Source: CAYGZC01 sp964354225 (GTDB lineage Bacteria; Bacteroidota; Ignavibacteria; UBA10030; SZUA-254). Taken from it: a stretch of 40,334 nucleotides of DNA. Of the stretch, positions 1-9,748 are shown one piece after another. The first letter of the stretch is position 1, and the number at the start of each line of letters is the position of its first letter. The notes under the pieces were generated by a model. It was not told where the DNA came from. It saw nothing but the letters and a program-made list of their open reading frames with translations, and searched no databases. A program made the position numbers and the translations under genes. Where the stretch lies: contig CAYGZC010000358.1 in assembly GCA_964354225.1 (NCBI GenBank), forward strand, positions 1-40,334, in the 5' to 3' direction.

Positions 1-134
1 TGGTATTCTGTTTTATATACAGCATCTGTGCTCTTTCTAAATCTCATACATGCAGTATAGCACTTTAATCACAACACCACATCGTCTGGACTGCCTATCC
101 ATCACCAGACAGGAGTCTGGTGTTTTAACGGCTT

Positions 135-1910
135 AATAAAGCATATTATTTTGATGGCATGAATGATCGAATTATGATTCCAGATTCTGATCATCTCAAA
201 CTAACCGGCTCATTTAGTATCGTAACCTGGTTTTATATTGCCACACTGCCACAAAATCCTGGAAAACTTATCTTCTTCAGGGGAGATGATATACCTGGTG
301 GTCTTGATCCATACTCGTTGGGACTGATTGATAGTAAAATTCAGTTTCATATCGAATCTCTTTCCTCTGCAGTTTATTTACGAGCCCCTATACCGACAGG
401 ACAATATGTTCACGTCGCGGCGACATTTGATTCAACAACTGGATCAATGAAAATTTTTATTAACGGTAGCATTGCAGCTGATACTATCACCCCAGTTAGA
501 CCATATAGAGATTTGAATCCACTCTATCATCCTGGTATTGGCATCGGTAATACTCAATATCCGTATTTCAATTATCCATTCCATGGAATAATTGATGAAT
601 TAGCTATTTATAACCGTACATTGAGCACATCCGAAATTGATTTTTTATATCACGAGGATGGATGGTATCCCGGTTCAATAAGTGCTATAGTCTTCAACGA
701 TTTAAATAAGAACGGCATAAGAAACACAGACGAACCAGGTCTCTCTATTTGGAAAATTCAATTGACCGGTTCGAAAGTTGCTACGGCTTTTACTGATACA
801 AACGGCTATTATTCTTTTGACACTTTGTTTGCGGGTACATATACGGTATCTGGGGAAAAAAGGTGGGGCTGGATACGAACTTTACCCACGATGCAGAACG
901 ATTATACGATCAACTTGTCGATGGGATAGAAAGATACTACTATAGATTTCGGGAATAATTTTATTGGTGGGAACGCACTTATTATCTCCATAAAAGATAT
1001 TCCCAACGATCAGGGCGGGAAGGTCCGTCTTAAATGGCAAAAAGCACCCTTTGACACTTCGACAGCCAATCCACAAATTACAGAATACGGAATATGGAGA
1101 AGAATTCAACCAGTATCGTTAGCGAGAAGTGGAATAACTCAATCGGGTATACCTTTGAATGACACACTTGGCCTCCTATACGATTTTATTCTAGCTGTGC
1201 CGGCTATACAATCACCACAGTATAACGTAGTCGTACCGACACTTCAAGATTCTTCATCATCAGGTGTAAACCGCCATATATTTCTAGTAACCGCGCACAC
1301 AAGTAATCCCAATGTTTTCTACATATTGGCTGCAGACAGTGGATATTCAGTCGACAATCTTTCACCTTTACCCCCCAAGAATCTTAAACTTTCCTCAAGC
1401 CCTGGTATTGTTGCTCTAAGCTGGGAACCGAACTCCGAAGCGGACTTATTCGGATATATTGTCTACCGTGGAACAGGAATTAGTTCATTCGAACAGTACG
1501 CCATAACTTTAGACACGATGTATGCAGATACAGCACCCGATCCAATGAAACCATATTACGCCGTTCGTGCAAAGGATATACATGGTAATTTGAGTGATCC
1601 TAGTATCGTAACCGTTACAGATATCCACCAAACCAGAGAATTACCTACAGAGTATGCACTGGAACAAAATTATCCAAATCCTTTTAATCCCCAGACAACA
1701 ATTTATTATGCATTACCTCAAAGTAAATACGTTAGATTAATAATACTAAATCTGCTCGGCCAAGAAATAGCAACATTGGTAGATGAGATGCAAGATGCAG
1801 GATATAAATCGGTAATATTTGATACAGACAGATTATCGAGTGGCATCTACTTCTATAAATTAGAAGTAGGTAACTACTGTAAAATGAAGAAGATGATCCT
1901 GATAAAATAG
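135..1910 (+). pseudogene. Broken exported LamG / SdrD-B-like / FN3 protein with type IX sorting domain
   Basis: One reading frame runs through this stretch but is cut by an in-frame TAG at 927-929; reading past it continues the same protein to 1910. In order it encodes a LamG/concanavalin-like domain (YYFDG at the start, HGIIDELAIYNRTLS near its end), an SdrD-B-like module (VFNDLNKNGIRNTDEPG), an FN3-like segment (IPNDQGGKVRLKW), a second FN3 and a type IX C-terminal sorting domain (NYPNPFNP, LGQEIATLVD, SGIYFYKL). The LamG homology begins before the first ATG at 159, and the frame is closed by a TAA at 126-128, so the 5' end with any signal peptide is also lost or frameshifted. Such proteins are normally exported and attached to the cell surface. 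Sequencing error at 927 is an alternative to true decay; the missing 5' part argues for decay. Confidence 0.8.
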
Positions 1911-2115
1911 TTTTTTAAAATTTCGTATCTTAAGCTTTAATCAACTGCACCGCCAGATTTCTCAATCATGTTCTAGATCCGCGAATCACAGAGTCGGTTT
2001 TTCTTTCGGGATTTTCTATTAATTATATTTCACCGATCAAGAGTTGGTGAATACCTAATAGCCAGTTATTAACTCAACAACATATACAGGATACTAACCG
2101 ATTTGAGATCTCCGA

Positions 2116-3348
2116 CTAACCAAATGATTCATATATTGATGATAATCTCGAAATAACATAATCCCAAGAATATCGACTGCGTATAATATCTTGACCTAAT
2201 TTACCCATCGTGGCCGCGGAGGAAGGATTGTCTATCAAATATAATATCCGATCGACCAATTTATCCGATGTATCTCCCACCAAGATATTATCCTTTCCAA
2301 TTCCATCAATACCCTCCACCCCGACCTTCGTTGTAACGACTGGTATCCCATGAGCCATCGCCTGCAAAATTTTGTTCTTAACTCCACCGCCAAATCGCAA
2401 AGGTGCAAGAAAGATTCCACATCGATTAAGGTAAAAAGTTAAATCCTCCACAAAGCCAAGGACATTAATTAGGGGATATTTTCTCGAATAAGTCATTATT
2501 TGTTCTGGCGGATGTGGACCTATAATGTAAAGCTTTGTATTAGGTCGCTCCTTAAATAATAACGGGTAGATATCCTTACAAAGCCAAATAGCGGCATCGA
2601 TATTGGGTTGATGAGAGTATGATCCAACAAATAGTAAACTTTGACGCTCTCTTTGATTGTAATCAGGTATATTATTGGGTATATCGAAAGCATGCGGGAA
2701 GTAGTATATATCTTGCTTTTTCGTCAGCCACTCCAGCAACATCCGATCATAATCGGTTACAGTTAGAACAGTATTAAAAGAACGAGCTGTCCGTGGCTCG
2801 AATTTTGCCCAGCGACACCACTCGATATAAGCAATAATCCGTCTAAAAAATGAACGTGAATTCTTATATCGACGGAAGGCGGGGCGAAACGAGACATCAA
2901 GCTCATGGAGAACGGTCTTACCACTCTTGACATATCCCACATATTGCCCCATTTGTGTGTATTCGATTTGTACGATGTCATAAGATCTTTCCTTCGTCAA
3001 TTCCAGGATAAGCCTTTTCATCTTTCGATGTCGAAACTTGCTTACATAGTATGGCTGCCAGAGAATAACACTACGAAGGAACTGATATAATCGGAGTATA
3101 GATAAGGAGATATTTGAGAAAATATTTCTTTGGACACCTTTTGAGCGAAAAATGAAATGACATTCGATGGGAAGTTTTATTACATCATCAGAAAGTTTCA
3201 TCTCTCTCTCATCACAAAAAGATAAGAGTGTGATCTGATGTTTGTACATAAGATGTTCGATCAGACCGTAGATAAAAACACCTGCACCATGTCCACACTT
3301 AGGATGCGGCAGATAGGGTGAGATAATAAGGATTTTCATAAGTGTCAT
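2116..3348 (-). CDS. Glycosyltransferase family 4 (GT-B fold)
   Basis: This 410-residue protein starts with MKILIISPYLPHPKCGHG, the N-terminal Rossmann strand and glycine-rich acceptor loop of GT4 enzymes, and carries the C-terminal nucleotide-sugar site as SLLFVGSYSHQPNIDA, LGFVEDL and FGGGVKNKILQAMAHGIPVVTT. It should transfer a sugar from an NDP-sugar to the growing O-antigen or capsule repeat on the cytoplasmic face. Its ATG at 3348 overlaps the stop of the acyltransferase gene (ATGA), which suggests translational coupling; an internal ATG at 3339 is an equally natural start by homology. It is the last gene of the 11658-2116 minus-strand operon. The sugar and linkage cannot be told from sequence. 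Confidence 0.87.
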   Translation of the reverse strand: MTLMKILIISPYLPHPKCGHGAGVFIYGLIEHLMYKHQITLLSFCDEREMKLSDDVIKLPIECHFIFRSKGVQRNIFSNISLSILRLYQFLRSVILWQPYYVSKFRHRKMKRLILELTKERSYDIVQIEYTQMGQYVGYVKSGKTVLHELDVSFRPAFRRYKNSRSFFRRIIAYIEWCRWAKFEPRTARSFNTVLTVTDYDRMLLEWLTKKQDIYYFPHAFDIPNNIPDYNQRERQSLLFVGSYSHQPNIDAAIWLCKDIYPLLFKERPNTKLYIIGPHPPEQIMTYSRKYPLINVLGFVEDLTFYLNRCGIFLAPLRFGGGVKNKILQAMAHGIPVVTTKVGVEGIDGIGKDNILVGDTSDKLVDRILYLIDNPSSAATMGKLGQDIIRSRYSWDYVISRLSSIYESFG

Positions 3349-3944
3349 CGGATAAACTTTGTTACGTCGGTGTTAAAGTAAGGAAAGTAACTCGGATTAT
3401 AAGTTAGATTCCTATTCCGCTCACCGACCTTCTTTGCAGGTACACCTGCGACAATGGTATATGCAAGTACAGATTTCGTAACTATACTACCTGCTCCGAC
3501 GACACACCCTTCTTCGAGTGTCACGCCGGGGAGGATAAGACCTAGCGCTCCGATCCAAACAAAGTCGTTTATTGATACACCTTTCCCGACAGGTTCAAAA
3601 TTATGGCTGTTAACATCATGCGTTAGTGAAAGAATTATGGTTTCCGTAGAAATGCTCACTTTATTCCCGATGTGGATACCCACTCTCCTGTCTAACACGC
3701 ATTTCCGATTGAGTACCGTGTGATTGCCAATGGAAATGTTTCTTCCTATGATAAAACAGCCCATATGTATCGAGCTTTGATTTCCGATCTGCATTTTAAA
3801 TATCCGCTTTAAAAGATAGTGCCTTACAGCATAAACTGGGAAGTTAGTAAAAAAGTTGTTATAGAGATAAAAAAGGAAAGATCCGGCAATACGCACTAAA
3901 GTTGTCATAATTATCTTTCGAATAGATTGAGATACACAGCGCAC
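3345..3944 (-). CDS. Hexapeptide-repeat (LbH) acyltransferase
   Basis: A 199-residue protein with left-handed beta-helix hexapeptide repeats (IGNQSSIHMG, IGRNISIGNHTVL, VGIHIGNKVSIS) and the typical end PGVTLEEGCVVGAGSIVTKSV followed by AGVPAKKVGERN. This matches the WcaF/maltose-acetyltransferase-like family, which uses acetyl-CoA to O-acetylate sugars. The catalytic His is probably the one in LSLTHDVN. The N-terminal 45 residues are hydrophobic and basic and may sit on the membrane. It lies 3 bp after the GT2 gene and overlaps the GT4 start by 4 bp, so it very likely decorates the same surface polysaccharide. Confidence 0.87.
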   Translation of the reverse strand: MRCVSQSIRKIIMTTLVRIAGSFLFYLYNNFFTNFPVYAVRHYLLKRIFKMQIGNQSSIHMGCFIIGRNISIGNHTVLNRKCVLDRRVGIHIGNKVSISTETIILSLTHDVNSHNFEPVGKGVSINDFVWIGALGLILPGVTLEEGCVVGAGSIVTKSVLAYTIVAGVPAKKVGERNRNLTYNPSYFPYFNTDVTKFIR

Positions 3945-3947
3945 CGA

Positions 3948-4835
3948 TCAGCGAAGAATTCTTTTTCTGTTAGACCTGACGGGTATATAGTAATGGTACA
4001 ACATCACTGCATAGTAACGTAGTATCGTGAAGGGGGCCCGAAGAGGATAGTATGTAAACCAGAAACGACACATGTTCACAATGTTGTATGAACTTTTATT
4101 ATTCAATAAGAGATGGAAAAGTCGAAATTTATAATTCTTGATATTCCTTTTTGCAGCATCAGACTCTTCGTAGTCATGCCAGGCTATCGCGTTTGGATTA
4201 GTAACCACTTGAATGCCCCTGTGTTTAGCGCGAAGTGAATACTCAACATCGGCATAATACGTCAAATAGCGTGCATCCCAATACCCTATTTTTTGTATGA
4301 GGTGTATTGGATAAAACTGACCCGAACCGTCCAGAACATCTACTTCAAAGTAGTCTTCGTATGTTTTACCATCGTCCAGACAGTTCCTTCCCATGAATGT
4401 TATACCAAGGCCTATAAGGCGTCGGGTGATACGACCACCAACCGACCATATCATTTTTTCCGTTCCCAATTTGTATGACCTGATACCAATAATCGCGTCA
4501 GGAAATCGCTGTGCACATTCAATCTGAGCACTCAGAATATCAGATTCAACATAATTGTCGTCATTAAATACTGTCGCGTAATCAAACTTTTTTACTTGTG
4601 CATATTTCAATCCCATGTTTACACTTCCGGCAAACCATAGGTTGCCATCACCAAATAGTTGCACCGCATGAGGAAAGTTGATTTCTATCATCTCTTTAGT
4701 ACTATCGGAACAACCGTCGTTTACTACAATGATTGTAAAATTTTCATATAAGACTTTCGCCCAATAAGTGAGAGCTGTATACAAACGACTCTTATTGTTA
4801 AACGTTGGAATAATAACAGCTATAGAAGGTTTCAT
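3948..4835 (-). CDS. Glycosyltransferase family 2 (GT-A fold)
   Basis: A 295-residue GT2 enzyme. The N-terminus gives the nucleotide-binding strand (IAVIIPTFNNKSRL, IIVVNDGCSDST), the metal-binding region appears as VFNDDNYV, and later motifs LDGSGQFYPI and YYADVEYSLRAKHRG resemble the acceptor and catalytic ED-like region of rhamnosyltransferase-type GT2 proteins. The C-terminal ~60 residues are hydrophobic and basic, consistent with membrane association. Its ATG overlaps the stop of the upstream SDR gene by 4 bp. It probably adds one sugar to the lipid-linked repeat unit; the donor is not predictable. Confidence 0.88.
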   Translation of the reverse strand: MKPSIAVIIPTFNNKSRLYTALTYWAKVLYENFTIIVVNDGCSDSTKEMIEINFPHAVQLFGDGNLWFAGSVNMGLKYAQVKKFDYATVFNDDNYVESDILSAQIECAQRFPDAIIGIRSYKLGTEKMIWSVGGRITRRLIGLGITFMGRNCLDDGKTYEDYFEVDVLDGSGQFYPIHLIQKIGYWDARYLTYYADVEYSLRAKHRGIQVVTNPNAIAWHDYEESDAAKRNIKNYKFRLFHLLLNNKSSYNIVNMCRFWFTYYPLRAPFTILRYYAVMLYHYYIPVRSNRKRILR

Positions 4836-5614
4836 CTCTTATTAATATACTCTTGCACAAATATTCTGACAGTTTCAACGGAGTTAGGGACAGTAACATA
4901 AGATTTAATCTTCTCGATGTTAATCCGATAGAGTTCCCTTCGAGGTAGTTCATCATGATATCGGATATTGTAGGGGTGAATAAACGTACTTACCTTCCGG
5001 AGGGAAATACAGCCATCGCCGCAAACATTAAAAATTTCGCCAATAATACGCCCGTTGATTAATGATAAAATAATTTCCCCCAACGAGTCAGTAAGAAGGT
5101 ATTGGTACTCAGAATCGATGTCTACGCGTAAGGGAATATTATTCAGCATGTTATAAATTGAGTTCTTCTTAAGCCCAGCTCCTACAAATCCCCCACAGCG
5201 TAGAATTATCCACTGCTCTGCATAGCGTTGGACGATTTGTTCAGCAAGATATTTATGAAGACCATAGAGCGAAAGATGAGTTACATCAACGAAAGTATCT
5301 TCAGAATTTGACGATGGATCTTCATGATTGGTATACACATCCACAGTTGAGAGGTGTAAATAGATGCCAAATCGAAAATCAAGTAGTGAGTGCTGAACGG
5401 AATTCACTGATGCCGTGAACTCCTCACGCGGGGACTGAACTGCCAGAAATTTCTTCGAATTTCCGTTAGCGTTGATTAAGACGTCGAATGATAAGCCGAC
5501 GCATCCCTTATAATTCTCAAGTTCGATCACTGTTACATTTACACCGCGCTGTTCGAGAGCACAGCGGATACCCGAACCGACAAAACCAGCGCCACCAAGA
5601 ATCCCCACGGTCAC
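4832..5614 (-). CDS. NAD(P)-dependent sugar epimerase/reductase (SDR)
   Basis: An extended-SDR protein with VGILGGAGFVGSGI at its N-terminus (Rossmann GxxGxxG), ADVYTN-like strand residues HLSTVDVYT and a YGLHKYLAE motif (YxxxK catalytic pair). The longest frame opens at 5653, but a GTG at 5614 forms a GTGA overlap with the stop of the upstream gene and puts the Rossmann strand right at the N-terminus, so I take GTG 5614 as the start (260 residues). It is shorter than the usual 310-340 residues, mainly in the C-terminal substrate half. It probably makes or reduces a nucleotide sugar for the cluster's polymer. The exact reaction is unknown. Confidence 0.8.
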   Translation of the reverse strand: MTVGILGGAGFVGSGIRCALEQRGVNVTVIELENYKGCVGLSFDVLINANGNSKKFLAVQSPREEFTASVNSVQHSLLDFRFGIYLHLSTVDVYTNHEDPSSNSEDTFVDVTHLSLYGLHKYLAEQIVQRYAEQWIILRCGGFVGAGLKKNSIYNMLNNIPLRVDIDSEYQYLLTDSLGEIILSLINGRIIGEIFNVCGDGCISLRKVSTFIHPYNIRYHDELPRRELYRINIEKIKSYVTVPNSVETVRIFVQEYINKR

Positions 5615-6564
5615 AGACGGACACCTCCATTGTCGTACTCTCGATGAAACCATGAAATTGTACGCTTGAGCCCGTCATCCAGTGTCGTTGAACATTTCAG
5701 CCCCAAATCACGAAGCCGACTTACATCGAAAATTTTCATCATTTGACCATCGGGCTTCGATTTGTCCCAGTCGATTTTACCTAAATAGCCAATATGTTTT
5801 TTGATGGTTTCAGCAAGTTTACAAATTGTTGTTGATGTACCTGAAGAGATATTCACAGGATCGGAAGAGTTATACCGTTCGATAAAGAATGGGAAAAGAG
5901 CAGCAACATCACCAGCGTATACGAAATCACGCTGTGGTTTTCCAGTCCCGAATAACGTGACAGAATCTACCCTATCACGTTTTGCTTCGAAGAATTTCCT
6001 GATCATCGCAGGAATGACATGCGAGTGTTCAAGAGAATAGTTGTCATATTCGCCATAAAGATTTCCAGGTACTAGACAAATGCTATTGAATCCGTATTGC
6101 TCACGGTATGCTATTGATTGGATGATTTGTATCTTCTTTGCAACTGAATAAGCAACACTCTCCTTTTGTGGATAACCGTTCCACAATTGGTTTTCATCAA
6201 TCGGTGATCTTGCATCAGCTGGGTAGCTACACCCACCAAATGTCATCACAAGTTTTCGTACGTTTGCTTGATAAGCCTCATGCACTACATGTGTGTTGAT
6301 TAAAATATTATCGTAATAGAACTCAACTGGATATCGTTTGTTAGATAGTATACCACCTACTTTTGCAGCGAGATGAACGACAACCGTGGGTTTCGTCACC
6401 CTCATGAGTTTTTCGGTTTGTTCTTGATCGCGTAGATCATAGTCTTTTTTGGAGACAGAAATCACTTCACAGGAATAAACTGATCGCAACACGGGAACGA
6501 TATGTGAACCCAAGAAGCCGGTTGCACCGGTCACTAGAATACAATCGGAGTTTGTTATGATCAT
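5611..6564 (-). CDS. GDP-L-fucose synthase-like SDR
   Basis: A 317-residue SDR whose motifs follow GDP-4-keto-6-deoxymannose epimerase/reductase (Fcl): TGATGFLGSH at the NADP site, HLAAKVGGI, YSVAKK (YxxxK), PGNLYGEYDNYSLEHSHVIPA, GTGKPQRDFVYAGDVA and a late KPDGQMMKIFDVSRL. The SHVIPA and KPDG motifs are quite specific to the Fcl group. One oddity is GGCSYP where Fcl proteins often have SSCIYP. It would make GDP-L-fucose or a closely related 6-deoxy sugar in the cytoplasm. No GDP-mannose 4,6-dehydratase (Gmd) is in the window, so the substrate would have to come from a gene elsewhere. It lies 3 bp from the preceding SDR gene. Confidence 0.82.
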   Translation of the reverse strand: MIITNSDCILVTGATGFLGSHIVPVLRSVYSCEVISVSKKDYDLRDQEQTEKLMRVTKPTVVVHLAAKVGGILSNKRYPVEFYYDNILINTHVVHEAYQANVRKLVMTFGGCSYPADARSPIDENQLWNGYPQKESVAYSVAKKIQIIQSIAYREQYGFNSICLVPGNLYGEYDNYSLEHSHVIPAMIRKFFEAKRDRVDSVTLFGTGKPQRDFVYAGDVAALFPFFIERYNSSDPVNISSGTSTTICKLAETIKKHIGYLGKIDWDKSKPDGQMMKIFDVSRLRDLGLKCSTTLDDGLKRTISWFHREYDNGGVRL

Positions 6565-6567
6565 TTT

Positions 6568-7509
6568 TTAAATATTTGCAAATTTGTTATTTGAGATAAT
6601 TTTAAATCCTTTTATAAGCTCACGAATTCCAACCTCAATTGAAAAATCAGGTCGGTATCCCAGATTCTCAATCTTATCGTTGCTCACGATATAATTCCGC
6701 TGATCAGGATCCTTTCCGATCTCTGACACAAAAATAGTAAATTGCGGAATTTGTTCTTTAATCTTCTGGCACAATTCCATTTTCGAAAGGTTTGCAGATG
6801 AAAGGCCAACGTTGTATGGTTGGTTTTTCATCTTTTCAAAATTTTCGATACCGAAGATGAAAGCTTTCGCCACATCTCTGATATGGATATAATTTCGTTT
6901 GAAATGAGCCTCGAAGAGAACGATGTACTTGTCTTGAAAAGCACGATATGTGAAATCGTTAACCAATAAATCTAATCGCATTCGTGGACTAAACCCGAAA
7001 ACTGTAGCTAATCGGAAGGTTATGACATTTTCGGTATTCAGGAGATCCTTCTCTGCATCTACCTTTGTTGTACCATAAAGTGATATAGGCTTGAGGGGCG
7101 TTTCTTCCGTACAATAAATGCCATCTTGACCAATACCATATCCACTATTAGTAGTTGGAAAGATAATTTTCTGTTCTTTGGAACGTATACGGTTCAACAT
7201 CGCAACTGCTTCGTAGTTTGTTGAACGTGTTGCAACCGGATCTAAATCGCAAGCTGGTGCTCCGACAATAGCTGCGAGAGGAATGATATAATCCTGATTT
7301 TTAAGCGCTTCTCTTAAAGTTCCTTCATTACGCGCATCTCCCTTGATGACGTGGAAATTCTCATAAGAACAACACTCCAGCAACGAGGTTTGATCATACA
7401 TAAAATTATCCAAAATGGTGACTTCGTACCCCCGTTGGAGAAGTGTTGGTACAATGATCGATCCAAGATACCCTGCACCGCCCGTAACGAACACTTTATT
7501 TGATGCCAT
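6568..7509 (-). CDS. NAD-dependent nucleotide-sugar epimerase/dehydratase (SDR)
   Basis: A 313-residue extended SDR with VFVTGGAGYLGSIIVPTLL at the N-terminus, an acidic end of strand 2 (ILDNFMY) that favours NAD, IPLAAIVGAP, TTNSGYGIG and YGTTKVDAE (YxxxK). The family is broad (GalE, RmlB, StrP-like); the unusual AAIVGAPACDLDP segment resembles SDRs of deoxysugar and branched sugar clusters. It is followed after 3 bp by the Fcl-like gene, so the two probably act on one sugar pathway. The specific reaction cannot be assigned. Confidence 0.85.
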   Translation of the reverse strand: MASNKVFVTGGAGYLGSIIVPTLLQRGYEVTILDNFMYDQTSLLECCSYENFHVIKGDARNEGTLREALKNQDYIIPLAAIVGAPACDLDPVATRSTNYEAVAMLNRIRSKEQKIIFPTTNSGYGIGQDGIYCTEETPLKPISLYGTTKVDAEKDLLNTENVITFRLATVFGFSPRMRLDLLVNDFTYRAFQDKYIVLFEAHFKRNYIHIRDVAKAFIFGIENFEKMKNQPYNVGLSSANLSKMELCQKIKEQIPQFTIFVSEIGKDPDQRNYIVSNDKIENLGYRPDFSIEVGIRELIKGFKIISNNKFANI

Positions 7510-7593
7510 CTGTTCTATCCTTTTTTGAATTCATAAATGATTTTCTTTCTATCGTTAAATGTAGTTTTGGTGATCAAAAAGACTTCAATTTCT

Positions 7594-8199
7594 TCAAGGG
7601 GTACAGCCAAAACGGACTAGGATAGCGAATAACAGTACTTTTAAATCCATTCCTGGATCTACTATTGAATCAAAGGTATGCTCATCGAATGTCGCAATAT
7701 GCCAAAAACCCATATTCGGTGTTAAGCGACTTCCTTCATGAAGTTCCATATAAGGAACCATGACATAGAGATATCGTGTAAGGGTTGTTAAATATTTGAC
7801 AATCTCTATGTGATTTTCAATGTGTTCAATAATATTTGAGCAATAGATTACATCAAACGTCTTGTTCAATTCTTGGATTGATGACACGAAAAAATTTGTA
7901 TACGCACCATGTTCAGCAATACACCGATGCACTGCCTGTTTTGAGACATCACATCCGTAAAATTGTACCTCAGGATATGCAGCACGAAAGACTGGTATTG
8001 AATCAACGAGTGCACATCCCATATCTAAAAATGAGAATGGGGCGTTAACCGGAATATGAATATATTTAATGAAACTTTTAGCAAACTGTCGCGTCTGTTT
8101 TCGACCGCCATTTTTCTCCCATTCGCCGTTCTCAATAAAATGAGCGTCGGTTTCCGAGAGACGATTCGGATTTTCTGGACTTAGTACAAGCTTTGGCAT
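7594..8199 (-). CDS. SAM-dependent methyltransferase (class I)
   Basis: A 201-residue class I methyltransferase. Motif I appears as FLDMGCALVDSIP, the acidic SAM-ribose residue as YGCDVSKQAV, and motif IV/post-motif as FDVIYCSNIIEHIENH. It is near the lower size limit for the family, ending soon after the last recognisable strand (LLFAILVRFGCTP), so the C-terminal strand pair may be shortened. The WEKNGGRKQTRQFAKSF N-terminus resembles methyltransferases of surface-sugar loci. It likely methylates a sugar or acts in a branched-sugar pathway with its two methyltransferase neighbours; 84 bp without a gene separate it from the next SDR. Confidence 0.8.
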   Translation of the reverse strand: MPKLVLSPENPNRLSETDAHFIENGEWEKNGGRKQTRQFAKSFIKYIHIPVNAPFSFLDMGCALVDSIPVFRAAYPEVQFYGCDVSKQAVHRCIAEHGAYTNFFVSSIQELNKTFDVIYCSNIIEHIENHIEIVKYLTTLTRYLYVMVPYMELHEGSRLTPNMGFWHIATFDEHTFDSIVDPGMDLKVLLFAILVRFGCTP

Positions 8200-8217
8200 A
8201 AAATTAGACCATGATTC

Positions 8218-9084
8218 TTAACGCTGGGCTTCAAAGTAAAAGCTTCCACCCTTGCGAAATATACGTTCAAATATTTTCTCTACCTGACGGAATGGTTTAC
8301 CAAACAATCCGCACCTATGCGGTGAGAAACCAATTCTTCCTAATATACAGTCTGTAATATATCCAAAATAAATATTTGATTCAAATACTGCCATCCTAAA
8401 ACCATATCGATTTACTAGTATATTCGACCAGTTCTCTGGGGTCCAAAACGTTAAATGGTACGGTGGCATTTCGTAGTCCATATGTAATTGCCACATAAAC
8501 CATCGGTTAATATTTGGGAGACTTCCAACAAAAAAACCTCCTGGCCGTAAAAGCCTCTTTACACTTGTTAACGTTTTATCGGGATTATCTAAATGTTCGA
8601 AGACCTCAAACAATGTGATAATATCAAAATTTGATGAAAGTTTTGGGTCGCTCGCAAATTCTTCAAGATTTGTTAATTGAAAGGTACTTTTACTCAATCG
8701 ACGGTTCCTCGCAAGTTCGATACTAGTTCCATCCATATCCAAACCGATCACCAGAAATCCCATCTGGTCGGCATACTCCGCAAACGCACCGTTGCCGCAG
8801 CCTATGTCTAACAGTCTTTTCCCCTTTCCATCCTTGAAAAGTATGGATCTGCGTGAAGGGTGGTCAACATGCCATTCGGTGATTCCTGAATGCCGATAGC
8901 AGGAGGAAGTGTCTTGAGCTTTTGTGTAGAAGTTCTGTGAAGGTGACTTAAATGGATAACAGAAAATTACATCACACTTGTTGCATCGTAAAAGCCGGTA
9001 ACCTTGCAGTAACGAGTGCACGAACTCTTCCTTGTCTGAATTATCTCGGCAAATTGGACATTCGTGAATGGGCGGCTTAAGCAT
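8218..9084 (-). CDS. SAM methyltransferase with N-terminal zinc-ribbon-like motif
   Basis: A class I methyltransferase with an N-terminal CPIC...CNKC pair, a zinc-ribbon-like element common in sugar-cluster methyltransferases, then motif I LLDIGCGNGAFAEYA, GLDMDGTSIELA and the FDIITLFEVFEHLDNPD segment. The longest frame opens at 9126, but the ATG at 9084 gives MLKPPIHECPIC at the start and an 8 bp overlap with the upstream gene's end, so I prefer it (288 residues). The C-terminal part (MPPYHLTFWTPENW) is typical of this family. It probably methylates a nucleotide-sugar or glycan end. Confidence 0.83.
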   Translation of the reverse strand: MLKPPIHECPICRDNSDKEEFVHSLLQGYRLLRCNKCDVIFCYPFKSPSQNFYTKAQDTSSCYRHSGITEWHVDHPSRRSILFKDGKGKRLLDIGCGNGAFAEYADQMGFLVIGLDMDGTSIELARNRRLSKSTFQLTNLEEFASDPKLSSNFDIITLFEVFEHLDNPDKTLTSVKRLLRPGGFFVGSLPNINRWFMWQLHMDYEMPPYHLTFWTPENWSNILVNRYGFRMAVFESNIYFGYITDCILGRIGFSPHRCGLFGKPFRQVEKIFERIFRKGGSFYFEAQR

Positions 9085-9748
9085 AGTGTGGCACTCTTTT
9101 GGTGGGGTTCTTTCGAGCAATACCATAGACAGCCCATCCGGAAAGATACCAGAGACCTTGACATAGTAGGCGGCGGTTCCTTTTAGAAAGTCCTACGATG
9201 GCTTTCCTTACACCCTTAACAATCCAAAGCTTGGGTCGCGCATATTCAACCTCCATTACATCGAATCCATTTCTATCCAGAAGATGAAATAGGCTGTGAA
9301 TACTTTGCGGTCGTCCATTGTGAGTGTAGTCATCGAAGAAATTAATAGCTGCATATTGACTGTTCATGAATCGTAGTTCTGGCATCAGCATACTTCTCAC
9401 CGACGGTGTCTCAATATAGATTACTCCATTGGGGCGCAGAACACGGTGGACTTCCTTGATCAAATTCACAGATTCACGTACATGTTCAAGGAGATGACAG
9501 AGAACGACGGTGTCGAATATATTATGATCATAGGGTAGAGTTGATCCGTCAACGTTTTGTTTGGTATAGTTGATAAAGGGTTGGACCTCAGATGGGTCAC
9601 AACTCGAGTCGACCCCGAATATTTGAACGTTCTCCATCCCGACACAATATATAGCTACCATGTTACCAGTACCGCAGCCCACATCGAGAAGTTTACTGTT
9701 CGGCGGAGTAAGTGTCCTCAGTTTTTTTCCGTTGTCAACATAGATCAT
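9077..9748 (-). CDS. SAM-dependent methyltransferase (class I)
   Basis: A 223-residue class I methyltransferase with motif I LLDVGCGTGNMVAIY, the acidic strand-2 end FGVDSSCDPSE and the FDTVVLCHLLEHVRES segment followed by VLRPNGVIYIETPSV. It begins with an ATG that overlaps the flippase stop by 4 bp. The order flippase, methyltransferase, methyltransferase, methyltransferase suggests several methyl groups on the exported glycan or a methyl cap that ends chain growth. The acceptor is not identifiable. Confidence 0.84.
   Translation of the reverse strand: MIYVDNGKKLRTLTPPNSKLLDVGCGTGNMVAIYCVGMENVQIFGVDSSCDPSEVQPFINYTKQNVDGSTLPYDHNIFDTVVLCHLLEHVRESVNLIKEVHRVLRPNGVIYIETPSVRSMLMPELRFMNSQYAAINFFDDYTHNGRPQSIHSLFHLLDRNGFDVMEVEYARPKLWIVKGVRKAIVGLSKRNRRLLCQGLWYLSGWAVYGIARKNPTKRVPHYA

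Noticed and set aside
1911..2115. TCACC...GGTGA pairing as a terminator between convergent genes
   Set aside because: Five-base stem with no T tract; too weak to call.
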